Shown here one piece after another: positions 17,512 through 26,079 of a stretch of DNA of 50,304 nt. Each line of letters starts with the position of its first letter. Position 1 is the first letter of the stretch. A program made the translations under genes and the position numbers. This DNA is from Paracoccaceae bacterium (GTDB lineage Bacteria; Pseudomonadota; Alphaproteobacteria; Rhodobacterales; Rhodobacteraceae), in NCBI GenBank assembly GCA_020629115.1, contig JAHDDY010000013.1:1-50304 (forward strand), read 5' to 3'. The notes beneath the pieces were generated by a model, which saw nothing but the letters and a program-made list of their open reading frames with translations, was not told the DNA's origin and did no database searches.

Positions 17512-17820
17512 ATGACGTCGAAGACGATAACACGTGCCGACCTGAGCGAGGCGGTCTACCGCGAACTCGGGCTGTCGCGCAACGAATCGGCCCAGATGGT
17601 GGAGTCGGTTCTCGACCATATCTCCGACGTGCTGACCAAGGGCGACAAGGTGAAGATCTCCTCCTTCGGCACCTTCAGCGTCCGAGAGAAGAAGGGCCGT
17701 ATCGGGCGCAACCCGAAGACGGGCGAGGAGGCACCGATCCACCCTAGGCGGGTGCTTGTCTTCCGCCCTTCCCACGTGCTGAAGGACAAGATCAACGGCG
17801 AAACAACAAACGCCGGATAA
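17512..17820 (+). CDS. ihfA: Integration host factor subunit alpha
   Basis: 102 residues. IhfA with IhfB bends DNA sharply at specific sites. The N-terminus [20 protein letters not shown] fits IHF-alpha, then [20 protein letters not shown] and [20 protein letters not shown], the DNA-binding arm including the intercalating proline. GTG and other alternatives upstream are not in frame. It is followed by a hairpin and a MerR-family gene, the standard neighbour in alphaproteobacteria. Confidence 0.95.
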   Translation: MTSKTITRADLSEAVYRELGLSRNESAQMVESVLDHISDVLTKGDKVKISSFGTFSVREKKGRIGRNPKTGEEAPIHPRRVLVFRPSHVLKDKINGETTNAG

Positions 17821-17823
17821 AGT

Positions 17824-17845
17824 CGCGCGGAGAAACATCCGCGTG
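17824..17845 (+). terminator. Hairpin between ihfA and the MerR-family gene
   Basis: CGCGCGGA (17824-17831) pairs with TCCGCGTG (17838-17845) over eight bases with one G-U pair and a six-base loop GAAACA, four bases after the ihfA stop. No T-tract follows, so a partial terminator or mRNA-stabilising element is more likely than a full stop. Confidence 0.45.
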
Positions 17846-17874
17846 CATGGATTGAACGGGCTGGAGCGAACCGA

Positions 17875-18324
17875 ATGACGAAATCCGACAAAGCGTTTCG
17901 CACGATCAGCGAGGTATCGAAGGAACTCGATGTCCCCGCCCACGTGCTGCGCTTCTGGGAGACCAAGTTTCCGCAGGTCAAGCCGATGAAGCGCGGCGGT
18001 GGAAGACGCTACTACCGGCCCGAGGACGTGTCGCTCCTGCGCGGGGTGCGCGAGATGCTGCACGTCGACGGCTTCTCCATCAAGGGCGTGCAGAAGGCGC
18101 TTAAGGAGCAAGGCGTCAAGGCCATCGCCGAGCGCTCCGAGGGCGTACCCGTCGCGACGCTGGCGCAGCAGGAGGTGCCGGTCGCCGCCGCCGCCGATGC
18201 CGCCGCGCTGGCGGGCGGCGAACTGCCGATGACCACCGCCGACCGCAAGGCCCTGCGCAAGGCGCTCGAAGCCCTGCTGGCCCTGCGCGAGTCGCTGCTC
18301 GAAAACGGACAGAAAGCGGCATGA
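17875..18324 (+). CDS. MerR-family transcriptional regulator
   Basis: 149 residues. A MerR-type winged helix occupies about residues 9-78: [20 protein letters not shown] (recognition helix), [20 protein letters not shown] (wing) and [20 protein letters not shown]. The remainder is a low-complexity Ala-rich linker and a Leu-rich helix ([20 protein letters not shown]) suited to dimerisation. No metal-binding cysteines are present, so it is not a classical metal sensor. The conserved position behind ihfA suggests a housekeeping role, but its targets are unknown. Confidence 0.9.
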   Translation: MTKSDKAFRTISEVSKELDVPAHVLRFWETKFPQVKPMKRGGGRRYYRPEDVSLLRGVREMLHVDGFSIKGVQKALKEQGVKAIAERSEGVPVATLAQQEVPVAAAADAAALAGGELPMTTADRKALRKALEALLALRESLLENGQKAA

Positions 18325-18348
18325 TAGGGATTGCGCTCGCCGCGCGCG

Positions 18349-18365
18349 GGCGCTATGACAGCGCC
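18349..18365 (+). terminator. Small hairpin before tRNA-Pro
   Basis: GGCGCT and AGCGCC pair over six bases with a five-base loop between the MerR-family stop and the tRNA. There is no T-tract. It may help process the tRNA 5' leader or end the upstream mRNA. Confidence 0.3.
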
Positions 18366-18369
18366 ATGT

Positions 18370-18446
18370 CGGGCTATAGCGCAGCTTGGTAGCGCGTTCG
18401 TCTGGGGGACGAAAGGTCGTAGGTTCAAATCCTGCTAGCCCGACCA
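18370..18446 (+). tRNA. tRNA-Pro (anticodon GGG)
   Basis: A 77-base cloverleaf with encoded CCA. The acceptor arms CGGGCTA and TAGCCCG pair perfectly, followed by the discriminator A and CCA. The D stem is GCGC/GCGC with AGCTTGGTA in the loop, and the anticodon stem TTCGT/ACGAA holds the loop CTGGGGG. The T stem is GTAGG/CCTGC with loop TTCAAAT. The anticodon GGG reads CCC/CCU proline codons. It sits between the MerR-family gene and the dCTP deaminase. I found no repeated 3' end downstream that would mark an integration site. Confidence 0.96.
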
Positions 18447-18488
18447 TTTCCCACCACCGCGAAACGGCCTCTTGGACAGGGGGTCTCG

Positions 18489-19604
18489 ATGTTTCGCGAT
18501 GACGGTGGGGTCCTTCCCTCGCAAGACATCCGGGCGATGATCGCGGACGGTGCCGTTCGCGCTCAATCGACCGTCGAGGTTGGCCAGATCCAGCCCGCCA
18601 GTCTCGACCTGCGCCTCGGACAGTGCGCCTATCGCGTGCGCGCCAGCTTCCTCCCGGGCAGGGCGACGGTCGCCGAGCGGCTGGACGATTTCGCCATGCA
18701 CGAGATCGACCTGCGCGACGGCGCGGTGCTGGAGACCGGCTGCGTCTACCTCGTCCCGCTTCAGGAGAGCCTTACCTTGCCCGCCCGGGTCAGCGCGGCG
18801 GCGAACGCCAAGAGCTCCACGGGGCGGCTCGACCTGTTCACCCGCCTCATCGGCGACCGCGCCACCGAGTTCGACCGGCTCGACGCGGGCTATGCCGGCC
18901 CGCTCTACGCCGAGATATCGCCGCGCACCTTCAGCGTGCTGGCCCGCACCGGCAACCGGCTCAACCAGATCCGCTTTCGCACCGGCGAGGCGGGCTACGA
19001 CCCCGACACATTGGTCGCGCTGCACGAGGCGCATCGGCTGGTGACGGTCGACGGCGCGCCCCTGCCCATGGATGCCGCCGCCGCCGAGGGGGGCGTCGGG
19101 TTCAGCGTCGACCTGCGCGGGCGGGAGAGCGGCGCGCCCATCGGCTACCGCGCCAAGCGTCATTCGGCCCTCGTCGATCTCGACCGGATCGGCGCGTATA
19201 CGGCGGAAGAGTTCTGGGACACGCTCTACACCGACCGCCACGGCCGCCTGATCCTCGATCCGGGTGCCTTCTACATCCTCGCCTCGCGCGAGGCGGTCCA
19301 TGTCCCTCCCGGCACCGCGGCCGAGATGGTACCCTACTCCGCCCTCGTCGGCGAGTTCCGGGTCCACTACGCAGGTTTCTTCGACCCCGGTTTCGGCCAC
19401 GCGGCGGCGGGGGGGAGCGGGGCGCGGGGCGTGCTGGAGGTGCGCTGCCACGAGACGCCCTTCGCCCTGGAGCACGGTCAGGTCGTCGGCCGCCTGCTCT
19501 ACGAACCGATGCGGGCGGAGCCGGACATCCTCTACGGCGGGGCGGTCAAGTCGAACTACCAAGGGCAGGGTCTCAAGCTTTCCAAGCACTTCGCGATGCC
19601 CTGA
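18489..19604 (+). CDS. dcd: 2'-deoxycytidine 5'-triphosphate deaminase, two-domain type
   Basis: 371 residues, about twice the classical Dcd. The enzyme deaminates dCTP to dUTP for thymidylate synthesis. The long form carries two tandem dUTPase-like barrels and is usual in Rhodobacterales. The first barrel holds VGQIQPASLDLRLGQCAYRV and ANAKSSTGRLDLFTR; the second holds ILDPGAFYILASREAVHVPP and EFRVHYAGFFDPGFGHAA. The Gly-rich linker AAAGGSGARG is in the second barrel. Start ATG 18489 is followed directly by FRDDGGVLPSQDIRAMI, the normal N-terminus. It converges on scpB with a three-base gap. Confidence 0.93.
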   Translation: MFRDDGGVLPSQDIRAMIADGAVRAQSTVEVGQIQPASLDLRLGQCAYRVRASFLPGRATVAERLDDFAMHEIDLRDGAVLETGCVYLVPLQESLTLPARVSAAANAKSSTGRLDLFTRLIGDRATEFDRLDAGYAGPLYAEISPRTFSVLARTGNRLNQIRFRTGEAGYDPDTLVALHEAHRLVTVDGAPLPMDAAAAEGGVGFSVDLRGRESGAPIGYRAKRHSALVDLDRIGAYTAEEFWDTLYTDRHGRLILDPGAFYILASREAVHVPPGTAAEMVPYSALVGEFRVHYAGFFDPGFGHAAAGGSGARGVLEVRCHETPFALEHGQVVGRLLYEPMRAEPDILYGGAVKSNYQGQGLKLSKHFAMP

Positions 19605-19607
19605 GGC

Positions 19608-20258
19608 TTAGAAGAGATCGGCCTGATCCGCCTCCGGCCCGTCATCCTCGTCGTCGTCCTCCACCGCCTTGCGCACCGCCGCGCCCCCCTCGGGCCGGGC
19701 GTCGAGCAGGCCGGCGGCCTTGAGTTCCTGCACGCCCGGCAGGTCGCGCACGCTGTCGAGACCGAAATGGTCGAGGAAGGCATCCGTCGTGACGAAGGTG
19801 ACGGGGCGGCCCGGGGTCTCCCGCCGCCGGCCCAGGCGAATCCATTCCAGATCGAGCAGCAGGTCGAGCGTCCCGCGCGAGACGGCCACGCCGCGCACCT
19901 CCTCGATCTCGGCGCGGGTGGCGGGCTGGTGATAGGCGATGATCGAGAGCGTCTCGACGGCGGCGCGGGAGAGCTTGCGGGTCGTCGTCTCCTCGCTGCG
20001 CAGCAGGAAGCCGAGGTCCGATGCGGTGCGGAAGGCCCATTTCCCGGCGACCCGCACCAGCGTCACGCCCCGCTCCGCATAACGCGCCTCCAACCGCCGC
20101 AGCGCCTGTGCGGCGTCCGAACCGCGCGGCATCCGCGCCTCCATCGCCGCCGCGGATAGCGGCTCGACGGAGGAAAACAACATCGCCTCGACCATCCGCT
20201 CCTGCTCGACCGCATCGGGCGGATCGAAGCCGAGATCATCCTGCGCCGCCGCGCTCAC
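19608..20258 (-). CDS. scpB: Segregation and condensation protein ScpB
   Basis: 216 residues from GTG 20258, whose bases overlap the scpA stop (GTGA). ScpB is the winged-helix kite subunit of the SMC-ScpAB condensin complex. The text VEAMLFSSVEPLSAAAMEAR starts the first winged helix; WAFRTASDLGFLLRSEE, TTRKLSRAAVETLSIIAYHQ and PATRAEIEEVRGVAVSRGTL follow, the last being the typical ScpB signature. Then LEWIRLGRRRETPGRPVTF and FLDHFGLDSVRDLPG. The acidic tail is DDDEDDGPEADQADLF. The frame is open further upstream inside scpA but has no family text there. Confidence 0.94.
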   Translation of the reverse strand: MSAAAQDDLGFDPPDAVEQERMVEAMLFSSVEPLSAAAMEARMPRGSDAAQALRRLEARYAERGVTLVRVAGKWAFRTASDLGFLLRSEETTTRKLSRAAVETLSIIAYHQPATRAEIEEVRGVAVSRGTLDLLLDLEWIRLGRRRETPGRPVTFVTTDAFLDHFGLDSVRDLPGVQELKAAGLLDARPEGGAAVRKAVEDDDEDDGPEADQADLF

Positions 20259-21013
20259 GCCTCGCTCCGGCGCAGCTCGATGGGGCCGAACGGCTCCGCC
20301 TGCCGCAGGGAGAGCGCGCCGTCGCGGGCCAGCTCCAGCGAAGCGGCGAAGGTGCTGGCCACCGCCGAGCGCGCGAGGCGCGGCTCGCGCCAGTCGTGGG
20401 GGAGGAAGGCGTCGAGCGTCGTCCAGTCGAGGGCGGTGCCGAGCGCCTGACCGATCCGGCGCAGCGCATCCTCCATCGCGTAGACCTTCGGACGCTCGAC
20501 ATGGAGCGGAGTGTAGGCCGCACGGGTACTGCACCGGGCATAGGCCTGCAGCAGATCGAGCAGGGTCGCGCGCCAGCGGGTGTCGCGCTCCACGACGATG
20601 GGGTCGGGCGCGCCCCGGGCGTGGACGTCGCGGCCCAGCCGGTCGCGTGCCAGCAGCCGCGCGGCCACCCCGCGCATCGCCTCCAGACGCCGAAGCTGAA
20701 AGGCCAGCCGCGCGGCCATGGCCTCGGCGTCGGGCGCGTCCTCCTCCGACGGGTCGGGGGGAAGAAGCAGGCGGGACTTGAGGTAGGCGAGCCATGCGGC
20801 GGTGACAAGATAATCGGCGGCCAGTTCCAGGCGCAGGTCGCGCGCGGCGTCGATGAAGGCGAGGTAGCGGTCCGCCAGTTGCAGGATCGACACCTCGCGC
20901 AGATCGACCTTCTGCCGTCGGGCGAGGGTCAGCAGCAGGTCGAGCGGCCCCTCGAACCCGTCGATATCCAGAAGCAGGCCTTCCGCGCCCGCCTCCTCGT
21001 CCTCCTCAGACAT
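20255..21013 (-). CDS. scpA: Segregation and condensation protein ScpA
   Basis: 252 residues from ATG 21013, which overlaps the nagZ stop by eight bases. ScpA is the kleisin subunit bridging SMC heads. The N-terminus LLDIDGFEGPLDLLLTLARR and KVDLREVSILQLADRYLAFI is the family signature; AADYLVTAAWLAYLKSRLLL and PPDPSEEDAPDAEAMAARLA follow. The C-terminal winged helix ends with STFAASLELARDGALSLRQ. An upstream in-frame ATG at 21070 would add nineteen residues lying in nagZ and is less likely. Confidence 0.94.
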   Translation of the reverse strand: MSEEDEEAGAEGLLLDIDGFEGPLDLLLTLARRQKVDLREVSILQLADRYLAFIDAARDLRLELAADYLVTAAWLAYLKSRLLLPPDPSEEDAPDAEAMAARLAFQLRRLEAMRGVAARLLARDRLGRDVHARGAPDPIVVERDTRWRATLLDLLQAYARCSTRAAYTPLHVERPKVYAMEDALRRIGQALGTALDWTTLDAFLPHDWREPRLARSAVASTFAASLELARDGALSLRQAEPFGPIELRRSEA

Positions 21014-22019
21014 CGAACCCGCCGCGCCGCGCCAAGTCCGCGTAACGCGCGGCGTCGGCCTCGGCGTCATGGTCGATCGGGCGGCGCAGGGCGAGGGCGC
21101 GGTCGCTGCGCGCGCGGGCGGCGTCGGTCAGGGGACGGCAGGCGGCGGCGACGGCGCGCATCTCGGCCGCGTCGCCATTGCAGTGCAGCACGAGATCGCA
21201 GCCCGCGTCGAGGGCGCGCACCGTGCGGGTGCCGAAATCGTCGTCCAGCGCCTTCATCGACAGATCGTCGCTCATCAGCAGGCCGGTCAGGCGCAGCGTC
21301 TCGCGGATATAGGCGATGACAACCGGCGACAGGGTCGCGCAGGCATCGGGGTCGAGCGCCTCGTAGACGATATGCGCCGTCATCGCGAGGGGCGCATCGG
21401 CGAGGGCGGCGAAAGGACGGAAATCGGTTCCGGCGAGGATATCGAGCGGCTCGTCGACCCGCGGAAGCGTCAGGTGGCTGTCGGCACGGGCGCGGCCGTG
21501 ACCGGGAACATGTTTGATCACGGGCAGCACGCCCGCATCGAGCAGGCCGTCATGCACGCATTGCGCCCGTTCGGTCACGGCCTCTACCGTGTCACCCAAA
21601 GCCCGGTCGCCGATGATGTCATGCGCGCCGGAGATCGGCAGGTCGAGCAGCGGAGCGCAGTTCACGTCGATGCCGACGGCGGCCAGCTCCGCGCCGATGA
21701 GGCGGTAGCGCAGGCGCAGGGCCTCGCAGCGGTCTTCTTCGGACAGGCCCTCGGCGGCGGCGGCGGACAGGGCCGGGGGCCAGCCGCGCCAGTGCGGCGG
21801 GCGGAGCCGGGCGACCCGACCGCCTTCCTGATCGACGAGGACGGGCGCGTCTCGGCCCACGCTCTCGCGCAGCGCTCCGGTCAGCGCGCGCAGGGCGTCG
21901 GGCGTCTCGACGTTGCGGGCGAAGAGGATGAACCCCCACGGATCGGCATCGCGAAAGAAATCGCGCTCCGCGCCGGAAAGCGCGGTTCCGGCGCAGCCAT
22001 AGATCGCCGCATGCGTCAC
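21006..22019 (-). CDS. nagZ: Beta-N-acetylhexosaminidase NagZ (GH3)
   Basis: 337 residues from GTG 22019. NagZ removes GlcNAc from anhydromuropeptides in cytoplasmic peptidoglycan recycling. The GH3 landmarks are WGFILFARNVETPDALRAL, VLVDQEGGRVARLRPPHW, IDVNCAPLLDLPISGAHDII, IKHVPGHGRARADSHLTLP (the flexible loop with the catalytic His-Asp dyad) and GLLMSDDLSMKAL (the nucleophile Asp). No signal peptide is present, as expected. No ATG gives a better N-terminus. It follows the SPOR gene by ten bases and overlaps scpA by eight. Confidence 0.94.
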   Translation of the reverse strand: MTHAAIYGCAGTALSGAERDFFRDADPWGFILFARNVETPDALRALTGALRESVGRDAPVLVDQEGGRVARLRPPHWRGWPPALSAAAAEGLSEEDRCEALRLRYRLIGAELAAVGIDVNCAPLLDLPISGAHDIIGDRALGDTVEAVTERAQCVHDGLLDAGVLPVIKHVPGHGRARADSHLTLPRVDEPLDILAGTDFRPFAALADAPLAMTAHIVYEALDPDACATLSPVVIAYIRETLRLTGLLMSDDLSMKALDDDFGTRTVRALDAGCDLVLHCNGDAAEMRAVAAACRPLTDAARARSDRALALRRPIDHDAEADAARYADLARRGGFDV

Positions 22020-22029
22020 GCCCGGACGC

Positions 22030-23238
22030 TCAGCGCGCGGGCACGAAGCAATCGACCCCGCGCAGCCGAAGCTGGTCGCAGAGCTGCGCCGCCTGACGCG
22101 AATCGCGCAGGGGGCCGGCGCGCAGCCGGAACAGCTCCTCCCCCTGGGCCGTGCGCACGGGCTGGATCTGCAGTCCCAGCCGTCCGAGCAGGACCGGATG
22201 CTGACCGCGCAACTGCGCCCACCGTGCCCGCACGATATCCGGGCTGGGCATGGCGCCGAGCTGCACCTGGGCATCGCCGACCGGCTGGGGCGGAATGCCC
22301 AGGGGCTGTGCCTGGAGGGTCGGTGCGATGGCCTGGCCCGGCACGGGGACGACCGGAACCGGCACGACCGGGACCGGAACCACGACCGGCACGCGGGTCG
22401 TCGCGACGGCGGGGGAGCGCGAGGGCGGCGGCGCCTCCGCGATGCGGGCGCTTTCCGGGCGCTGGGCCAGATCGGGCTTGCCGCGCGGCATGGGGAAGAG
22501 CACCAGACCCTCGCCGAAATCGTCCTCGGTCAGCGGTTCGGCGGCGGGCGCGGCCACGACCTGCGTATCGGCGGACCTGTTGAGTCGTTCGACGACCACC
22601 GTCTCGACGGTGACCGTGGTGGTATCGCGTCCGCCGAGATCGAGGGAGGCCACGTCGCGTTCGGCGGCGGCGCGCTGCGCGTCGTTGGCGACCACCGTCT
22701 CTGCCTGGAGGATGGCGGCGGTATCCGCGACCTGCACCTCCGCGCCGCCCGCGAGTTCGAGATCGCCGGTCCGGTCGGGGACGTTGCTCTCGGCGAGGGG
22801 CGGCTCGCCCTCGATGGAGGAGGCGAGCTGCAGCTCGTCGATGCGCAGGGCATCCTCCTGCACCCCCGTCACCGCGAGCGCCCCGGCGGGGTCGAGCGCG
22901 CGGTCGGGAAGGCGGTCGACGACGATGCCGTCCCGGCGCGCGGTCTCGGTGGTGCCGATCCGGCGGATCTCGTCGATCATGGTGTAGGCGTCGTTGTCCT
23001 GGTTGGCGATGGCCGTGCCGCCCTCGTCGATGGGCACCATCTTCGCCTGACCGTCCTGGGCCACCAGCAGGGGTGGCTCGTCGACGCTGGTGCGCTGGCC
23101 GAGCTTGTAGGCCGCGAAGACGAGGCCGCAGCCGATGACCAGCGTCATCAGCACGCCGAGGATGGCCCCGCCCCCGCCGCCCGCCGCCCCGGCGCCCGGC
23201 TCGTAATCGTCGGCGTAACTGTCGTCTGTATTGCTCAT
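22030..23238 (-). CDS. SPOR-domain inner-membrane protein
   Basis: 402 residues from ATG 23238 with GGCAGGA just before it. A short acidic cytoplasmic tail is followed by a Gly-rich stretch and one membrane helix at about 25-45 (AILGVLMTLVIGCGLVFAAY). The long periplasmic part is low-complexity, includes a Val-Pro repeat around residues 285-310 (VPVVVPVPVVPVPVVPVPG) and ends in a SPOR domain (about 325-402: QLGAMPSPDIVRARWAQLRG, PLRDSRQAAQLCDQLRLRG). SPOR domains bind peptidoglycan stripped of stem peptides at division sites. The conserved place before nagZ supports a cell-envelope role. It is not a clear FtsN. Confidence 0.9.
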   Translation of the reverse strand: MSNTDDSYADDYEPGAGAAGGGGGAILGVLMTLVIGCGLVFAAYKLGQRTSVDEPPLLVAQDGQAKMVPIDEGGTAIANQDNDAYTMIDEIRRIGTTETARRDGIVVDRLPDRALDPAGALAVTGVQEDALRIDELQLASSIEGEPPLAESNVPDRTGDLELAGGAEVQVADTAAILQAETVVANDAQRAAAERDVASLDLGGRDTTTVTVETVVVERLNRSADTQVVAAPAAEPLTEDDFGEGLVLFPMPRGKPDLAQRPESARIAEAPPPSRSPAVATTRVPVVVPVPVVPVPVVPVPGQAIAPTLQAQPLGIPPQPVGDAQVQLGAMPSPDIVRARWAQLRGQHPVLLGRLGLQIQPVRTAQGEELFRLRAGPLRDSRQAAQLCDQLRLRGVDCFVPAR

Positions 23239-23329
23239 CGTCCTGCCCGGCGGTTTGGTTTTGTAGACACGGCACGCCGTTCCCGCCCGATACGGCACGC
23301 TCTTGCGACAAAGCGTTCTTTAACGAACC

Positions 23330-25066
23330 TTACCGCATTTCTTCCATCGGCGTCACGCCCAACATGCGCAAGCCGTTGGAAATAGTGAGGGCGCAGGATC
23401 GGGCGAGCGCCATCCGGGCGAGCGTGACCTCCGGTTTTCCGGCCTGCACGAAGCGCAGCCCCTCGTCCGCGTTGCCCCGGTTCCACAGCGAATGGAACGC
23501 GCTGGCGAGGTCGTAGAGGTAGAAGGCGATGCGGTGCGGCTCGTGCGAGTCGGAGGCGAGGCGCACCTGGCGCGGCCATTCGGCGATGCGCGCGATGAGC
23601 GCCATGTCCGCCTCGTGGGTCAGGGACGACAGGTCCGCCCCGGCGAGCGCCGCATCGTCCGGCACCGCGATGCCCGCCTCCTCCGTGGCGCGGCGCATCA
23701 GCGAATGCACCCGGGCGTGGGCGTACTGGACGTAGAAGACCGGGTTGTCCTTCGACTGCTCCAGCGCCTTCGCGAAGTCGAAGTCGAGGGACGCGTCGTT
23801 CTTGCGGGTGAGCATGACGAAGCGCACGACCCCCGCGCCTACCTCCGCGATCAGGTCGCGCAGGGTGACGAAGGTGCCGTCCCGCTTGGACATGCGCACC
23901 TCCTCCCCGTCGCGCATGAGCTTGACGAGCTGCGTCAGCTTGATGTCGAGCCGGTCCGACCCGTCGCCCAGCGCCTTGCACGCCGCCTTCATCCGTTTGA
24001 CATAGCCGCTGTGATCCGCGCCGAAGACGTTGATGAGCCGGTCCGCGCGCTGCAGCTTGTCGTAATGATAGGCGATGTCGGGGGCGAAGTAGGTCCAGGA
24101 GCCGTCCGACTTCTTGATGGGCCGATCCACGTCGTCGCCGTATTCGGTCGACCGGAACAGCGTCTGCTCGCGCGGTTCCCAATCCTCGGGCTTCTTGCCC
24201 TTGGGCGGTTCCAGCACGCCCTGGTAGATCAGGCCCTTCGCGTCGAGCGCGGCGACCGCATCCTCGATCCGGCCCGTGCCGTAGAGCGACTTCTCCGAGA
24301 AGAACACGTCCATCGTCACGCCGAGGCCGGCGAGGTCGTCGCGGATCATCTCCATCATCGCGTCGGTGGCGAAATCCCGGACGGGAAGGAGCCATTCCTC
24401 CTCGGGCCTGTCGAGCAGGCTGTCCCCGAAGCGGTCCTTCATCGCCTGGCCCACCGGCACGAGATAGTCGCCGGGATAGAGGCCGTCCCCGATCTCGATG
24501 GCCTCGCCATGGGCCTCGCGGTAGCGCAGGAAGGCCGACCGGGCGAGCGTGTCGACCTGGCTGCCGCCGTCGTTGATGTAGTATTCGCGCGTCACGTCGT
24601 AGCCCGCGAAGGCGAGCAGCGAGGCGAGCGCGTCGCCGAAGACCGCGCCGCGCGTATGGCCGACATGCAGGGGGCCGGTCGGGTTGGCGGAGACGTACTC
24701 GACGTTGACCGTGGTGCCGCTGCCGATGTCGAGCCGCCCGTAATCGTCCCCCGCACGCAGGGCCACGGCGACCCGCTCGCGCCAGAAATCGGGCGAGAGG
24801 CGCAGGTTGATGAAGCCCGGCCCGGCCACCTCGACCGAGGCGATGGTCGGGTCGTCCTCCAGAATAGTGGCGATCCGTTCGGCCATGTCGCGCGGCTTCA
24901 TCCCGGCCTGCTTGGCGACGACCATGGCGACGTTGGTCGCCACGTCGCCATGGCTCGGGTCGCGCGGCGGCTCGGCGCTCACCGCATCGGTGCGCACCGC
25001 GCCGGGCAGGTCGAGCCGCCCCAGGGCGTCGAGCACCGTCTGCCGAAACTGAGCGAAAACGTCCAT
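23330..25066 (-). CDS. argS: Arginyl-tRNA synthetase
   Basis: 578 residues, normal length. ArgRS charges tRNA-Arg and needs the tRNA for amino-acid activation. The N-terminal Add-1 domain (about 1-110) precedes the class I site: [18 protein letters not shown] holds the HIGH motif as HVGH at 134-137, and [16 protein letters not shown] the KMSK motif. [20 protein letters not shown] and [17 protein letters not shown] are typical catalytic-domain text, and the C-terminal anticodon domain ends [11 protein letters not shown]. Start ATG 25066 behind GGAAGACGGGAATC. A deoxyguanosinetriphosphatase gene that often precedes argS is not present. Confidence 0.96.
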   Translation of the reverse strand: MDVFAQFRQTVLDALGRLDLPGAVRTDAVSAEPPRDPSHGDVATNVAMVVAKQAGMKPRDMAERIATILEDDPTIASVEVAGPGFINLRLSPDFWRERVAVALRAGDDYGRLDIGSGTTVNVEYVSANPTGPLHVGHTRGAVFGDALASLLAFAGYDVTREYYINDGGSQVDTLARSAFLRYREAHGEAIEIGDGLYPGDYLVPVGQAMKDRFGDSLLDRPEEEWLLPVRDFATDAMMEMIRDDLAGLGVTMDVFFSEKSLYGTGRIEDAVAALDAKGLIYQGVLEPPKGKKPEDWEPREQTLFRSTEYGDDVDRPIKKSDGSWTYFAPDIAYHYDKLQRADRLINVFGADHSGYVKRMKAACKALGDGSDRLDIKLTQLVKLMRDGEEVRMSKRDGTFVTLRDLIAEVGAGVVRFVMLTRKNDASLDFDFAKALEQSKDNPVFYVQYAHARVHSLMRRATEEAGIAVPDDAALAGADLSSLTHEADMALIARIAEWPRQVRLASDSHEPHRIAFYLYDLASAFHSLWNRGNADEGLRFVQAGKPEVTLARMALARSCALTISNGLRMLGVTPMEEMR

Positions 25067-25445
25067 GATTCCCGTCTTCCATCTTCGATTGACCCGTCGA
25101 CCCCCGTCTCTAGTGCGGTTGCCGCGCAAGGGAAACCGATTTCGGTACGCGGGGCGATGGACCGTGCAGGCCCGAAGGGCAATAGCAAGGCGGCATCATG
25201 CGCGGCGGTGGAGGCCCTACCTCGGGCCGTTCCAAGGGAACCGAATCGAGCCGTCCGACCGCTACGGCGCGTCGCTTCTGCGAGATGCTGGAGAGCACTT
25301 GCCGCGGTGCGCTGCAAGCGACGTCCTGACTTGTTCACGCCCCATCGCGGTCGCTCGCGACACCGTGCGTCATCTTGTCAACGCGTGTGCGGCGACGGCG
25401 ATAGCCTGCCCTTCTCGGAAACAAGACGACCAGAGGGGACTCACG
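25067..25445. other. 379-base intergenic region without a convincing gene
   Basis: The region lies between divergent argS and the cytochrome P460-like gene. Frames remain open, but with no start signal, no recognisable protein and no codon bias. A weak promoter toward the haem protein may lie at TTGTCA (25375-25380) with CGATAG (25399-25404), spacer 18. I see no RNA gene or repeat. Confidence 0.35.
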
Positions 25446-26072
25446 ATGACGCGCACGACCTTGGCCACCACGATGGCCGCCGCCGGCCTGTTCGCCGCCG
25501 CAGGATCGCCTATCGCCACTGCGGGAGGGCATGTGGACGGCGATTGCACGCTCAAGACACCGCGCGACGCGATGACCTACGAGGATGCCGGCGCAGTCTA
25601 CGACTGCCTGGCCGACGCGATGGCCGAAGGCTACGCCGAGGGGCCGAAGCGGTGGATTCCGAAGGATTTCGTGACCGGCTACCGCGACTGGACCCTCGCC
25701 AGCACCCTGCCCGCCGATCCGGGCGCGCATGGGGGACGGTTCCTGTTGACCTACGTGAACGAGGTGGGGGCGGCAGAGTACCTGAAATTCGCGGACGAGG
25801 GGGTCGCGATGCCCGCCGGCAGCGTCATCGCCAAGGAATCCTTCACCGTCGCCGACGACGGCAAGGCCAAGCCCGGCCCCCTCTTCCTGATGCAGAAGGC
25901 CGAGGCGGGCGCGTCGCCGCGCACGGGCGACTGGTACTACATGGCCGTCCAGACGAACGGCACGCCGATGGCCGTGAACGTCTACACCGCCTGCAACGCG
26001 TGCCATTCGGCCTACGAGGACAGCGACTACCTCGCCTATCCCGAGGAGGGCGTGCGCGCGAGCGCCGACTGA
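25446..26072 (+). CDS. Secreted cytochrome P460-like c-type haem protein
   Basis: 208 residues from ATG 25446 behind AGAGGGGAC. The first ~26 residues are a signal peptide (cleavage near ATA/GG). The haem-binding CNACH lies near the C-terminus (about Cys183, Cys186, His187), with AMPAGSVIAKESFTVADDGK, GPLFLMQKAEAGASPRTGDW and YMAVQTNGTPMAVNVYTA ahead of it. This matches the P460 family layout, in which a haem is attached through CxxCH and, in true P460, also crosslinked to a lysine. True P460 oxidises hydroxylamine or NO species; many family members have unknown roles. The gene stands alone next to pyrophosphatase. Confidence 0.75.
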   Translation: MTRTTLATTMAAAGLFAAAGSPIATAGGHVDGDCTLKTPRDAMTYEDAGAVYDCLADAMAEGYAEGPKRWIPKDFVTGYRDWTLASTLPADPGAHGGRFLLTYVNEVGAAEYLKFADEGVAMPAGSVIAKESFTVADDGKAKPGPLFLMQKAEAGASPRTGDWYYMAVQTNGTPMAVNVYTACNACHSAYEDSDYLAYPEEGVRASAD

Positions 26073-26079
26073 CGCGCCC

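Noticed and set aside
18370-18446. tRNA-Pro as an integration (att) site
   Set aside because: No direct repeat of the tRNA 3' end was seen downstream, and the neighbouring genes are conserved housekeeping genes, not integrase or phage genes.
22300-22400. Repeated GACCGGAACCGGCACG-like DNA in the SPOR gene as a tandem-repeat element
   Set aside because: It encodes a Val-Pro-rich linker in frame, so it is part of the protein, not a separate element.
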